DNA from: Bacillus sp. FJAT-27445
GTDB taxonomy: Bacteria; Bacillota; Bacilli; Bacillales; Cytobacillaceae
Reading direction: 5' to 3'
Assembly: GCF_001510665.1 (NCBI RefSeq)
Contig: NZ_LMTI01000003.1
Coordinates: 159,766-223,765, forward strand
Length of the DNA: 64,000 bases
Shown: piece by piece, positions 27,222 through 35,254 of the stretch
How the letters are laid out: the number at the start of each line of letters is the position of its first letter
Numbering within the stretch: position 1 is the stretch's first letter
Notes under the pieces: model-generated
What the model saw: the letters and a program-made list of their open reading frames with translations, nothing else
Told to the model about the DNA's origin: nothing
Database searches by the model: none
Program-made: the position numbers and the translations under genes

Positions 27222-30200
27222 ATGAAAAAGAAAAGCATCGCAAAAAAATGGGGTTCAACACTTTTGGCAACGACGTTAATCTTGAATGCTAGCCCAATGG
27301 CACTTGCTGCTCCTGCTGCACAAGCAAATGACAAGAGCATGACAACCGGCAGGACCGAAATGAACATAACGACAGGGAAAATCAAGATGAATCCAATTCA
27401 AGCCCGAAACGGTAACGCAAACACAGTCTTGTTGAGCGGGACAGTAGCCATCGATGGGCCAAAGCTTGAGCTAAAAGTGAATGATCAAAATGTAAACAAC
27501 GCCAAGATTACAAAAATCGGTGATACGGTATGGACTTTTGAATATAACCATCCACTAATACCGGAAAATGTAGAAAACAAGAAAGACGAGCAAATTATCA
27601 TTGGCGCCTATACAGTTTACCAAAATGGCAAAAATGCAGGACAGATTCATACAAATGCGGAGCCGGCAAAAGTAATGGTAGACCTTACTCCGCCGGATAT
27701 TACTTTCAATGACTATAACAAAGAATGGACAAATCAAAGCATCACTGTATATGCGGCAATGAATGAAGAAGGATCGTTGAATGCCAGCAGCTATACCTTT
27801 GATGAAAATGGCAGCTTCACATTCATTGCTACAGATTTAGCGGGAAATGTTTCGGAGAAAACGGTGACCATTGATAAGATTGATAAGGTAACTCCTAAGG
27901 CGGATGTGGAATATTCAACGACATCGCCAATCAATACGGAAGTAGTTGCCACAATTGATCCAAAAGAACCGGTAACATTCACAAATCTTGATCAACTTCC
28001 TAATTATATAATCTTTGATGAAGCGGCCTCAACCCTTACCTTCTCTAAAAATAGCAGCTTCGATTTAAAGTTTGTTGATAGAGCTGGAAATCCAGGCTCT
28101 GTGAACGTTACCGTCAACAATATCGATAAGGAAGCCCCTGTCGGTTCACTCACTTACTCAGACAGTGAATGGACAAACCAAGATGTAACGGCGACGGTGA
28201 CCGTCACTAAGCCAGTTACATTTAAAGAGATTAATGGTTTACCTAAAACTGTTTCTTTTAATAAAGTAGATGAGTTGACCTACACACTTACATTCACTGA
28301 AAACGAAAAGGTAAATCTCAAGTTTAAGGATACAGCTGGAAATAACGGCGAAGTAGAAGTAAACGTCACAAATATTGATAAAGTGGCTCCAACCGCCTCA
28401 GTTAGCTATTCAACTAAAGACCTTACAAACCAGGATGTTATAGTGACAATTAAGCCAAGTGAGGAAGTAACAATCCTTAACAATAATGGTTCCTTAAGCA
28501 AAACGTTCACGGAAAATGGCGAGTTCGAGTTCTCTTTTGTAGATAGGGCAGGGAACACGGGTTCAGCTGAAGTTAGCGTAATAAACATTGACAAAATTGC
28601 TCCGAAAATTACAATCAGTGATTTTTCAACTGAGTGGACGAACCAGGACATCACTGTAACTGCGAGCATGGATGAAGATGGAATTTTGAACGAGGAAAGT
28701 TATACCTTCACTGAAAATGGCAGCTTTGAGTTTGTTGCGACAGACCTTGCTGGGAACGTTACAAGGCACACAGTACAAATTACAAACATTGATAAAGAGG
28801 ACCCTCAAATTACTGTTCTACCATACAATACAGACTGGACAAACCAGGATATTACGGTAGAAGTTACAGTGGATGAAGGTACCCTCAACAAGCAGAGCCA
28901 TACGTTCACTGAAAACGGCAGCTTCACCTTTGAAGCGATTGACCGTGCAGGGAATAAATCCGAAACTAAAGTTACTATTAAAAATATCGATAAGGTTGCT
29001 CCAGAAATCAATGTTGAAGATTACATTAAAAACCCTACAAATCAGGATATTACGGTAACGGTTAGCATGAATGAGCCTGGTACCTTAAACAAGGAAAGCT
29101 ATACATTCAAAGAAAATGGCGAGTTCGAGTTCATTGCGACAGACCGTGCCGGAAATGAAACGAGGAAGAAAATCGTCATCGAGAACATTGACAAGGTTGC
29201 CCCAACCATTAGGGTTTTTAGCTATAACACATCACCAACCAACCAGGATGTTGTCGTGACAGCGGAAACAAACGAAGGTACATTGAATGCAACTAGCCAT
29301 ACCTTTACCCAAAATGGCATCTTCGTTTTCATCGCCGAGGATGAGGCAGGAAACATTACTGAATATCCTGTTGAAATCACCAATATCGATAAAGTGGCCC
29401 CAGTCATTACAGTAAATCCTTATAACGTTGCTCCGACCAATCAGGATGTTATCGTTACTGTTGAAACCAATGAGGGGACACTGAATGCCTCTTCATACAC
29501 TTTCACGGAAAATGGTGAATTTGAATTTGTGGCGACCGACGAAGCTGGAAATGTAACAAAAATAATGGTTGTCATTTCAAATATCGATAAAACGCCTCCG
29601 ACTGTAAGTGATGTCATTAATGGATTTGCTTACAAAACCGATGTAAAACCAACCTTTACTGAAGGAACCGCGACCCTGAACGGTGCAACATATAAATCCG
29701 GTACAGCGATATCAGCTGAAGGCAACTATACCTTAGTCGTAACAGACGCGGTTGGGAATGCCACGTCTGTGACATTCACAATCGACAAAACTGCACCAGT
29801 TGTGAACGGAGTAATGAATAATCAATACTACAATAAAGATGTTAAGCCGACATATAACGAAGGTACAGCCACTTTAAACGGCAACACATTTATATCTGGA
29901 ACAACAGTATCCAGCGAAGGGGTTTACACTTTGGTCGTGAGGGATGTGGCTGGAAACGAGACAACAGTTTCATTTACCGTTGATAAGACTGCGCCTATCC
30001 TAAAAGATGTTAGCGCGGCTAATGACAACAATGGCCCGAAAGGAACAACCACGGTTAAAGGGTCGGCTGAACCAGGAGCAGTTGTTTATTTATATTTAAC
30101 TGGATCAAAATCAGACCTTGGAAGCATGATTGTCGGAAAAGATGGAATATTCTCGTTTACCCTGACCCCACCGCTTGGCAATAAAACGAAATTGACCGTA

Positions 30201-30251
30201 ATAGCAACCGATAAAGCCGGTAATTTTTCTGAAGCAGATGTCAAGTGGTGA
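27222..30251 (+). CDS. Secreted Ig-like repeat surface protein
   Basis: A 1009-residue exported protein. A signal peptide (KKKSIAKKWG, then a hydrophobic stretch ending near residue 30, ALAAPAAQA) is followed by about 12 tandem bacterial Ig-like modules. Nine share the pattern NIDKxAP...TNQD(I/V)xVT...TFTENGxFxFVATDxAGN at about 60-66 residues each. Three shorter ones near the C-terminus begin DKTAP/DKTPP. The last module has the AEPGAVVYLY type. No LPxTG, SLH or other anchor is visible and there is no hydrophobic tail, so it is either released or bound non-covalently. Monocistronic. Likely adhesive or structural; function unknown. Confidence 0.85.
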   Translation: MKKKSIAKKWGSTLLATTLILNASPMALAAPAAQANDKSMTTGRTEMNITTGKIKMNPIQARNGNANTVLLSGTVAIDGPKLELKVNDQNVNNAKITKIGDTVWTFEYNHPLIPENVENKKDEQIIIGAYTVYQNGKNAGQIHTNAEPAKVMVDLTPPDITFNDYNKEWTNQSITVYAAMNEEGSLNASSYTFDENGSFTFIATDLAGNVSEKTVTIDKIDKVTPKADVEYSTTSPINTEVVATIDPKEPVTFTNLDQLPNYIIFDEAASTLTFSKNSSFDLKFVDRAGNPGSVNVTVNNIDKEAPVGSLTYSDSEWTNQDVTATVTVTKPVTFKEINGLPKTVSFNKVDELTYTLTFTENEKVNLKFKDTAGNNGEVEVNVTNIDKVAPTASVSYSTKDLTNQDVIVTIKPSEEVTILNNNGSLSKTFTENGEFEFSFVDRAGNTGSAEVSVINIDKIAPKITISDFSTEWTNQDITVTASMDEDGILNEESYTFTENGSFEFVATDLAGNVTRHTVQITNIDKEDPQITVLPYNTDWTNQDITVEVTVDEGTLNKQSHTFTENGSFTFEAIDRAGNKSETKVTIKNIDKVAPEINVEDYIKNPTNQDITVTVSMNEPGTLNKESYTFKENGEFEFIATDRAGNETRKKIVIENIDKVAPTIRVFSYNTSPTNQDVVVTAETNEGTLNATSHTFTQNGIFVFIAEDEAGNITEYPVEITNIDKVAPVITVNPYNVAPTNQDVIVTVETNEGTLNASSYTFTENGEFEFVATDEAGNVTKIMVVISNIDKTPPTVSDVINGFAYKTDVKPTFTEGTATLNGATYKSGTAISAEGNYTLVVTDAVGNATSVTFTIDKTAPVVNGVMNNQYYNKDVKPTYNEGTATLNGNTFISGTTVSSEGVYTLVVRDVAGNETTVSFTVDKTAPILKDVSAANDNNGPKGTTTVKGSAEPGAVVYLYLTGSKSDLGSMIVGKDGIFSFTLTPPLGNKTKLTVIATDKAGNFSEADVKW

Positions 30252-30275
30252 ACCAAAAATAAAATTTGAATTACT

Positions 30276-30320
30276 AAACCCTGTCCAAACCCTTTAAAGG
30301 TTCTGGCCAGGGTTTTCTTT
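30276..30320. terminator. Bidirectional terminator between convergent genes
   Basis: AAACCCTG/CAGGGTTTT outer stem with an inner AACC/GGTT stem. It overlaps the 3' end of the HD-domain gene and has T runs on the plus strand. Confidence 0.8.
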
Positions 30321-30830
30321 TTCCAAAATTTCATCAATCATATTATCCAGGCGGATGATGCTGTTTAGCGCACGGTCGTATTCAATCGTTCGGTAGTGGT
30401 GCATGCCGCCTTCTTCCTCGTCTTTTTCGTCGGCCTGTTTGACGATTTCCTGCATGGGCGTGCGGACAATGTCGTTGGTGGGGAGGAAAGAATCGGTATG
30501 GAAGAGGATGGCGAGCGCAATGGTTTTTGCCTTGACAGGGTTCTCGCCGAGCCGGATTAGCAGCTTATGGGCGCGCTCTGCCCCTTTAATCGCATGGATA
30601 TCATTTTTCCTATAAAGCTCATAATCCCATTTGCCGTTCCTGTACCACGTATAGTGGCCCATATCATGCAAAAATCCAGCCTTTGCGGCAATGTCTACAT
30701 CCTGGCCCTGTTCTCGCGCAAGATTGAACGCATGGTAGGCGACGGCGACGGCATGCGCCATGCCCGAGCGGTTTAGGAATTTCTGGGCAATCCGGTGTTT
30801 GAAAATGTTTTCAAGTTTTACATCCCTCAT
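30294..30830 (-). CDS. HD-domain phosphohydrolase
   Basis: A 178-residue metal-dependent hydrolase. The HD signature is seen as HAVAVAYHAFNLAREQG, AAKAGFLHDMGHYTWYRNG (His-Asp pair) and ALAILFHTDSFLP, with a downstream Asp (QADEKDEEEGG), the usual metal ligands of nucleotide-type HD hydrolases. GGAGGTGGAGT ribosome binding site directly before the ATG. Monocistronic and convergent with the Ig-like protein gene. Substrate cannot be predicted. Confidence 0.85.
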   Translation of the reverse strand: MRDVKLENIFKHRIAQKFLNRSGMAHAVAVAYHAFNLAREQGQDVDIAAKAGFLHDMGHYTWYRNGKWDYELYRKNDIHAIKGAERAHKLLIRLGENPVKAKTIALAILFHTDSFLPTNDIVRTPMQEIVKQADEKDEEEGGMHHYRTIEYDRALNSIIRLDNMIDEILEKENPGQNL

Positions 30831-30957
30831 ACTCCACCTCCGCTTTTAGCAATATTATCATTTTTCCCCCGTATATGAAGAAAAAGACTCCCGAATCGGA
30901 GTCCTTTCCCAGAAAAATAAGATAGCATTCTTCCATTTTTGAGAATCGTCCAGCTTC

Positions 30958-31044
30958 AGCGCCAAGCCCCTATGCCGGTTCCCTCCGGAGGGCAGACCAA
31001 TCATACGGGTCCATCTTAAGCTTGTAGGGGCTAATTAAGGCGCT
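30958..31044. repeat. Structured intergenic repeat with nested inverted repeats
   Basis: AGCGCC (30958) and AAGCCCCTA at the left pair with TAGGGGCT and GGCGCT (31039-31044) at the right, with an inner TCCCTCCGGAGGG hairpin. This is a dispersed Bacillaceae non-coding repeat type and shares words with 11040-11128. The remaining gap to 31262 holds only a CCGCC/GGCGG hairpin at about 31068-31087. Confidence 0.6.
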
Positions 31045-31262
31045 TCTGCTTTTCTTGCCATCTATATCAACCGCCTTTTGGGCGGAGGAGTAACTTGCTT
31101 CCTTACTCTTACTATTCCCGCGGTGTAGCGGTTTAAACGCGCTGCAAAATTTGTTGGAACAAGACCAAGCCCATTTTTCACACTGGGCATTCAACTATGG
31201 GAGGGCGGTGCATATGATAGTGGGTGAAACAGTCCATTTGTCTGAAAAAGGGGTGTGTTTTA

Positions 31263-32363
31263 GTGGCGAGCAGGATCAGGAACTACTATGCCGGGGGCAA
31301 TACCGCAAGGGGGTTTTACAGTTTATACGCATCGAATCTGCAGGGTCTTGACTGGCTGTTCATCCTGAAAGGAGGGCCTGGTACCGGCAAGTCTTCATTG
31401 ATGAAAACCATTGGCAGGGAATGGCATGAACGGGGCTATGACATAGAATATTTGCATTGTTCTTCCGACAATAAATCAATTGATGGGGTCATCATCCCCG
31501 CCTTGAGAACAGGCATTGTCGATGGGACCCACCCACATGTCATTGAACCGACGGCGCCCGGAGCAATTGAGGAATACGTCAATCTCGGCGAGGCGTGGGA
31601 TTCGGAGGCTCTTCACAGAGAAAAAGAAGTGATCCTGAAGCTGAACAAACGCATAGCAGAGGCCTTCAGGAAGGCTTATGACACCTTCAAGGAAGCGCTG
31701 GCTGTCCATGATGAATGGGAAATGATTTACATCCAAAGCATGGATTTTGAAAAAGCGGATGAATTGACAGAAAAGCTGATTGAGCAGTTTTTTGGAAAAA
31801 TGAAACTGAATAAAACGGGCGAGGTTCGCCATCGTTTCCTTGGAGCTGCCACGCCAAAGGGAGCCGTGGACTTTGTCCCCAACCTGACAGAGGATATCCA
31901 GAAGCGTTATTTCATCAAAGGTCGGCCAGGAAGCGGAAAATCGACGATGTTGAAAAAGCTGGCGAAAAACGCCGAAGAGCGGGGAATTGATGTTGAAATT
32001 TATCATTGCGGCTTTGATCCCCACAGCCTCGATATGGTCATTTTCCGCGAACTGGGAATTGCCATTTTCGACAGCACCGCTCCGCATGAATACTTTCCGA
32101 ACCGCGGCGGGGATGAAATCATCGATATGTACGAATTGCTGTTTCCAAAGGGAACTGATGAAATTTTTGAAGACCGACTTTCAGACATAGCTGGAAGATA
32201 CAGAGCAAAGATGAGGGAAGCAACATCTCATCTGGCGAGGGCAAAGGATCTGCATGATGAACTAGAGGCGATTTATATAGAAGCGATGGATTTTAAAAAG
32301 GTGGAAGCCATCCGCGACAGGATTGCCAGCCAAATAAGGGAAGTAGCAAGGGCGAATGTATAA
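31263..32363 (+). CDS. Tandem P-loop ATPase, PRK06851-like
   Basis: A 366-residue protein formed by two homologous NTPase halves: the first with Walker A GGPGTGKSS (about residue 37), the second with GRPGSGKST (about residue 223). Each is followed by an xxYLHCSSDN/xIYHCGFDPHSLD strand and ends with a helical HDEWE-IYIQAMDF / HDELEAIYIEAMDF segment. A GTG start at 31263 gives ASRIRNYYAGGNTARGFYSLY at the N-terminus, as in relatives, with AAAGGGG upstream; the ATG at 31224 is less likely. The function of this family is not known to me. Next gene only 31 bases on. Confidence 0.8.
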   Translation: MASRIRNYYAGGNTARGFYSLYASNLQGLDWLFILKGGPGTGKSSLMKTIGREWHERGYDIEYLHCSSDNKSIDGVIIPALRTGIVDGTHPHVIEPTAPGAIEEYVNLGEAWDSEALHREKEVILKLNKRIAEAFRKAYDTFKEALAVHDEWEMIYIQSMDFEKADELTEKLIEQFFGKMKLNKTGEVRHRFLGAATPKGAVDFVPNLTEDIQKRYFIKGRPGSGKSTMLKKLAKNAEERGIDVEIYHCGFDPHSLDMVIFRELGIAIFDSTAPHEYFPNRGGDEIIDMYELLFPKGTDEIFEDRLSDIAGRYRAKMREATSHLARAKDLHDELEAIYIEAMDFKKVEAIRDRIASQIREVARANV

Positions 32364-32394
32364 AGAAATTTGAATAACTTAAGGAGGATTCCAA

Positions 32395-32940
32395 ATGGAG
32401 GACAACAAGAACGAGTTTTTATATGGGACTTTGCCCTACCAGGAAATGGGAGATGATAGGCAATTTCAACAATTCCCAGGTGGCGGCCATACCGGAGGCC
32501 AGTTTCCGGGAGGCGGGCAGACGGGAGGTCAATTCCCGGGTGGCGGCCATACCGGTGGCCAGTTTCCGGGAGGCGGGCAGACGGGAGGTCAATTCCCAGG
32601 TGGTGGCCATACCGGTGGCCAGTTTCCAGGAGGAGGGCAAACAGGGGGTCAATTCCCGGGAGGAGGCCCGGGCGGAGGGCACGATGGACCGCCGTCAGGA
32701 CCGCCGCCTTTTGCAACCCCACAGGAAGGGTATGGAGCAACACAGTTTGCGGTCGATCCGGGTGGAATTCGGCGCTGCCGGCACCGTTACACCTATATTT
32801 GGCTAAACAACGGGCGCAGCTTCTGGTTTTACCCTACCTTTATCGGTCGGACCTCGATTGCTGGCTGGCGCTTCAGGAGGAACGGTTGGACGTATTATGG
32901 AACCGACTTGAGGAGAATTCGGTCGTTCCGCTGTTTTTAA
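32395..32940 (+). CDS. Gly-rich tandem repeat protein with Cys/aromatic C-terminal domain
   Basis: A 181-residue protein. An acidic N-terminus (MEDNKNEFLYGTLPYQEMGD) is followed by a 20-residue repeat (GGGHTGGQFPGGGQTGGQFP type) present about three times, about 60 bases per repeat at DNA level and nearly identical, a Pro-rich linker, and a 56-residue conserved-looking tail rich in Arg and aromatic residues (CRHRYTYIWLNNGRSFWFY) ending in Cys-Phe. No signal peptide. It is 31 bases after the dual P-loop ATPase gene, so probably cotranscribed. The composition recalls spore coat or surface-associated proteins; role not established. Confidence 0.75.
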   Translation: MEDNKNEFLYGTLPYQEMGDDRQFQQFPGGGHTGGQFPGGGQTGGQFPGGGHTGGQFPGGGQTGGQFPGGGHTGGQFPGGGQTGGQFPGGGPGGGHDGPPSGPPPFATPQEGYGATQFAVDPGGIRRCRHRYTYIWLNNGRSFWFYPTFIGRTSIAGWRFRRNGWTYYGTDLRRIRSFRCF

Positions 32941-32954
32941 AATAAGGGTTAAAG

Positions 32955-32979
32955 ACGTCTGGGTTCCCAGGCGTTTTTT
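32955..32979 (+). terminator. Terminator after the Gly-rich repeat protein
   Basis: Stem ACG-CTGGG/CCCAG-CGT followed by T6. Confidence 0.82.
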
Positions 32980-33149
32980 AGGTGGATTTACCTTCCAGTC
33001 GGATAGGGGAAATAGTGTTTTGCACCATTGGCACGATAGTTGATTACAACAGCAAAATATGAGAAAATTTAGAAAACAATTGAATCTTTTTCCAGTTTAA
33101 CCCGTAGGAATAAGTAAAGTAAATACTTGATTACGAAGGGGCGAGGGCA

Positions 33150-33350
33150 ATGAAGGGGTTAAAAGTATTCAAGCAATGGATATTTTTGTTCGTAATTGGT
33201 CTGGTACTGGGTTCCTTGGCGATTATCGTGGATGTTTCATGGGTAAAAAAAGCTTTATGGATTGCTTTGGCGGTCGTTGGAGCTGTTTCCATGGGGAAGT
33301 TTTATCAGATGTACGAGTATGGGCTGGATAAAATAGAAAAAAAGTCATAA
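33150..33350 (+). CDS. Small two-span membrane protein
   Basis: A 66-residue protein with hydrophobic segments at about residues 9-28 and 36-50 and basic ends. GAAGGGGCGAGGG precedes the ATG. It shares a plan with the next small gene (33468): two spans separated by a short loop containing VKK. No named family recognised; a paralogous pair is inferred from similar length and layout. Confidence 0.65.
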   Translation: MKGLKVFKQWIFLFVIGLVLGSLAIIVDVSWVKKALWIALAVVGAVSMGKFYQMYEYGLDKIEKKS

Positions 33351-33467
33351 CCCTTGTTGCCGGCCTCAGTGAGTGCCGGTTTTATTTCGGTTAAGTTTGT
33401 GCATATATTCACATTTAGAGCGAAGAAAGGAAGCTTTTGTCCGATCCTTTTTAAGGGAGGTGATGAA

Positions 33468-33659
33468 ATGGAATGGAAGCGCAGAGCCGTATTCTTCATC
33501 GTCTTCTTCATTGCATTAATTATCGGAATCGGATCGACAGCCATAGAAGAACTCTGGGTGAAAAAAACAATCATGATCTTTTTAACGCTCGTTGTCTTCG
33601 CATTTTCTGATACCGCCCGGCAAATTTACAACCATGTGAGGGAGGACCTTAGTAAATGA
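33468..33659 (+). CDS. Small two-span membrane protein, likely paralogue of the preceding one
   Basis: A 63-residue protein starting at ATG 33468, set by a very strong AGGGAGGTGATGAA ribosome binding site. It begins MEWKRRAVFF and has two hydrophobic segments (residues 6-22 and 32-47) with ELWVKKT between them, then a charged tail. Unknown function; placed 117 bases after the similar small gene. Confidence 0.65.
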   Translation: MEWKRRAVFFIVFFIALIIGIGSTAIEELWVKKTIMIFLTLVVFAFSDTARQIYNHVREDLSK

Positions 33660-33672
33660 AGAAAAGCGGGCA

Positions 33673-33701
33673 GCCCGGCTGCAACTACTTGGCAGCCGGG
33701 C
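33673..33701. terminator. Bidirectional terminator
   Basis: Stem GCCCGGCTGC/GCAGCCGGGC with a 9-base loop. It serves the small membrane protein gene on the plus strand and the small spore-type gene on the minus strand. Confidence 0.75.
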
Positions 33702-33725
33702 ATTTCTTTGCTTGCGAGGAAATTA

Positions 33726-33869
33726 TCATTTCGTTTTTGTATTTTGGCTTTTGTTCCGTTTGTTCCCTTTGCTGTTATCCCCGCTGTTTTCCTCGGCGAT
33801 TTCCATTTGATAGTGCCCGGACTCGGGAGAATTTTGGTTCCGGCTGCCCCGGTTGTATTTTTTCGTCAA
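33726..33869 (-). CDS. Small hydrophilic spore-protein-like gene (gamma-type SASP candidate)
   Basis: A 47-residue product from a TTG start at 33869 with AAAGGGGGT about 6 bases upstream. It begins MTKKYNRGSRNQNSPESG and contains GHYQMEIAEENSGDN, then a Lys/Asn/Gln-rich tail. Composition (Asn, Gln, Lys, Gly, Ser; no Cys or Trp) and the QxxxEIAEEN segment resemble gamma-type small acid-soluble spore proteins (GTEFAxETN). The region upstream to the GNAT gene would hold its promoter. The assignment is tentative, but ribosome binding site, composition and terminator all support a real gene. Confidence 0.6.
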   Translation of the reverse strand: MTKKYNRGSRNQNSPESGHYQMEIAEENSGDNSKGNKRNKSQNTKTK

Positions 33870-33989
33870 CGCCTGACCCCCTTTCCTGTTTCCTTTGTAG
33901 TTTGTCTGAAGAGAAGTCTTTCATACAAAGGATATTACCCTTCTTGGGGAGAATAGGTAAAAGAGACAAAATAGTTGGAGTTGAAAGAA

Positions 33990-34481
33990 ATGGAAGTAAT
34001 TTTACAAAAAACTGGTCCTGAAGATGCAAGAATATTAAGCAATATGTACTCGCTTTACCTGCACGATCTTTCAGCCTTTTCGCATTCCTTGAAGGAAAAT
34101 GCTGAAGGACTGTATGAATTCGACTCTTTCCCTCTTTTTTGGAAAAGAGAAGGGGTCAATCCTTATTTCATTAGGGCGGACGGGGAGCGGGCGGGATTCG
34201 TGCTGCTGCTGGAGCCGCCATTTACCAAAAAAGTGAATTATATTATTAATGATTTCTTCGTTTATAACCGATTCCGGGGGAAAGGAATCGCGAGCCGGGC
34301 CGCAGAAACTATTTTTGACGGGAGAAGCGGAAGTTATTTTGTCGCGCAGCTTACCCGAAATAACCGGGCAATTGCATTTTGGCGGAAGGTATTTGACAAG
34401 TATGCGATCAGTTATGATGAATATGAGGACGAGGAAGATGGCGAATCGATTCTCTGCCAGGAATTTACGATAACCACGTAA
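33990..34481 (+). CDS. GNAT family N-acetyltransferase
   Basis: A 163-residue acyl-CoA-dependent acetyltransferase starting at ATG 33990 (TTGGAG 9 bases upstream). The GNAT fold is indicated by INDFFVYNRFRGKGIASRAAE, where FRGKGIA is the acetyl-CoA pyrophosphate-binding motif A (R/Q-x-x-G-x-A), and by the motif B region TRNNRAIAFWRKVF. Small-molecule or protein substrate unknown. It is followed after 26 bases by the AlkD-type gene and may be cotranscribed with it. Confidence 0.85.
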   Translation: MEVILQKTGPEDARILSNMYSLYLHDLSAFSHSLKENAEGLYEFDSFPLFWKREGVNPYFIRADGERAGFVLLLEPPFTKKVNYIINDFFVYNRFRGKGIASRAAETIFDGRSGSYFVAQLTRNNRAIAFWRKVFDKYAISYDEYEDEEDGESILCQEFTITT

Positions 34482-34507
34482 CAATTCATGTGAAAAGGAA
34501 GACTGTT

Positions 34508-35176
34508 ATGGAAAAATATATTTTACAAATAAAAACACTTTTTGAGGAACATCGCAGTCAGGAAAATGCGGTGTCGATGGAAAAATACATGAAAAACCAC
34601 TTCCCGTTTCTGGGAATCAAAAAACCGCTCCGGGCTGATTTAGAAAAAAGATTTTATACAGAGACCGGTCTCGTGAAGGAGCCGTTTGACGAAAGATTTG
34701 TCCGAATGCTCTGGGAGTTGCCGGAACGTGAATACCAGTATGCCGCGCTTGAATACATCGCGAAATTCAGCCGTAAGCTTGGACCGGAGTCTCTCGGTTT
34801 GGCAAAGGAATTAATTACAGATAAGTCGTGGTGGGATACAGTCGATGCACTCTCCCAGAGGCCTGTCGGAGAACTTGCGGCCAGGTTTCCCAGCGCAATC
34901 TCGTTTGAAATGGATAAATGGGCTGTTTCAGATCATATGTGGTTAAGGAGGACTGCCATCCTGCACCAGTTGAAATATAAGCACGAGACGGATGAAAATC
35001 GTCTGTATACATACATCAGGAAAAATGCTGACAGCAGGGAATTTTTTATCCAAAAGGCGATTGGGTGGGCACTAAGGGAATATTCGAAAACGAATCCGGA
35101 CTCGGTCAGGGAATTCATTCAGCGCACAAAGCTTGCCGCGCTTAGCCGGCGTGAGGGCTCGAAGTATCTTGGCTGA
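34508..35176 (+). CDS. DNA alkylation repair protein, AlkD family
   Basis: A 222-residue all-helical HEAT-like repeat glycosylase that removes alkylated purines. Seen: GIKKPLRADLEKRF near residue 40, EYQYAALEYIAKF, and the AlkD signature DKSWWDTVDALS (with the catalytic-pocket Trp and Asp), then RRTAILHQLKYKHETD and FIQKAIGWALREYSK. AAGGAAG ribosome binding site before ATG 34508; a GTG at 34490 is a less likely start. Probably in the same transcript as the GNAT. Confidence 0.88.
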   Translation: MEKYILQIKTLFEEHRSQENAVSMEKYMKNHFPFLGIKKPLRADLEKRFYTETGLVKEPFDERFVRMLWELPEREYQYAALEYIAKFSRKLGPESLGLAKELITDKSWWDTVDALSQRPVGELAARFPSAISFEMDKWAVSDHMWLRRTAILHQLKYKHETDENRLYTYIRKNADSREFFIQKAIGWALREYSKTNPDSVREFIQRTKLAALSRREGSKYLG

Positions 35177-35254
35177 AATAAGTGGGTAAGTATTAGCTGA
35201 ATTGTTGACACTGGTTTGCTGGTGGCCGAATTGTACGTAAAGGAGTTGAAACCG

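Noticed and set aside
30252-30293. Sortase anchor tail of the Ig-like protein beyond the stop codon by frameshift
   Set aside because: No LPxTG-like sequence in any frame; the region is a terminator.
33656-34021. 121-codon plus-strand ORF rich in Cys and Phe
   Set aside because: It runs through a terminator hairpin and antisense to the small spore-type gene; composition is unlike a real protein.
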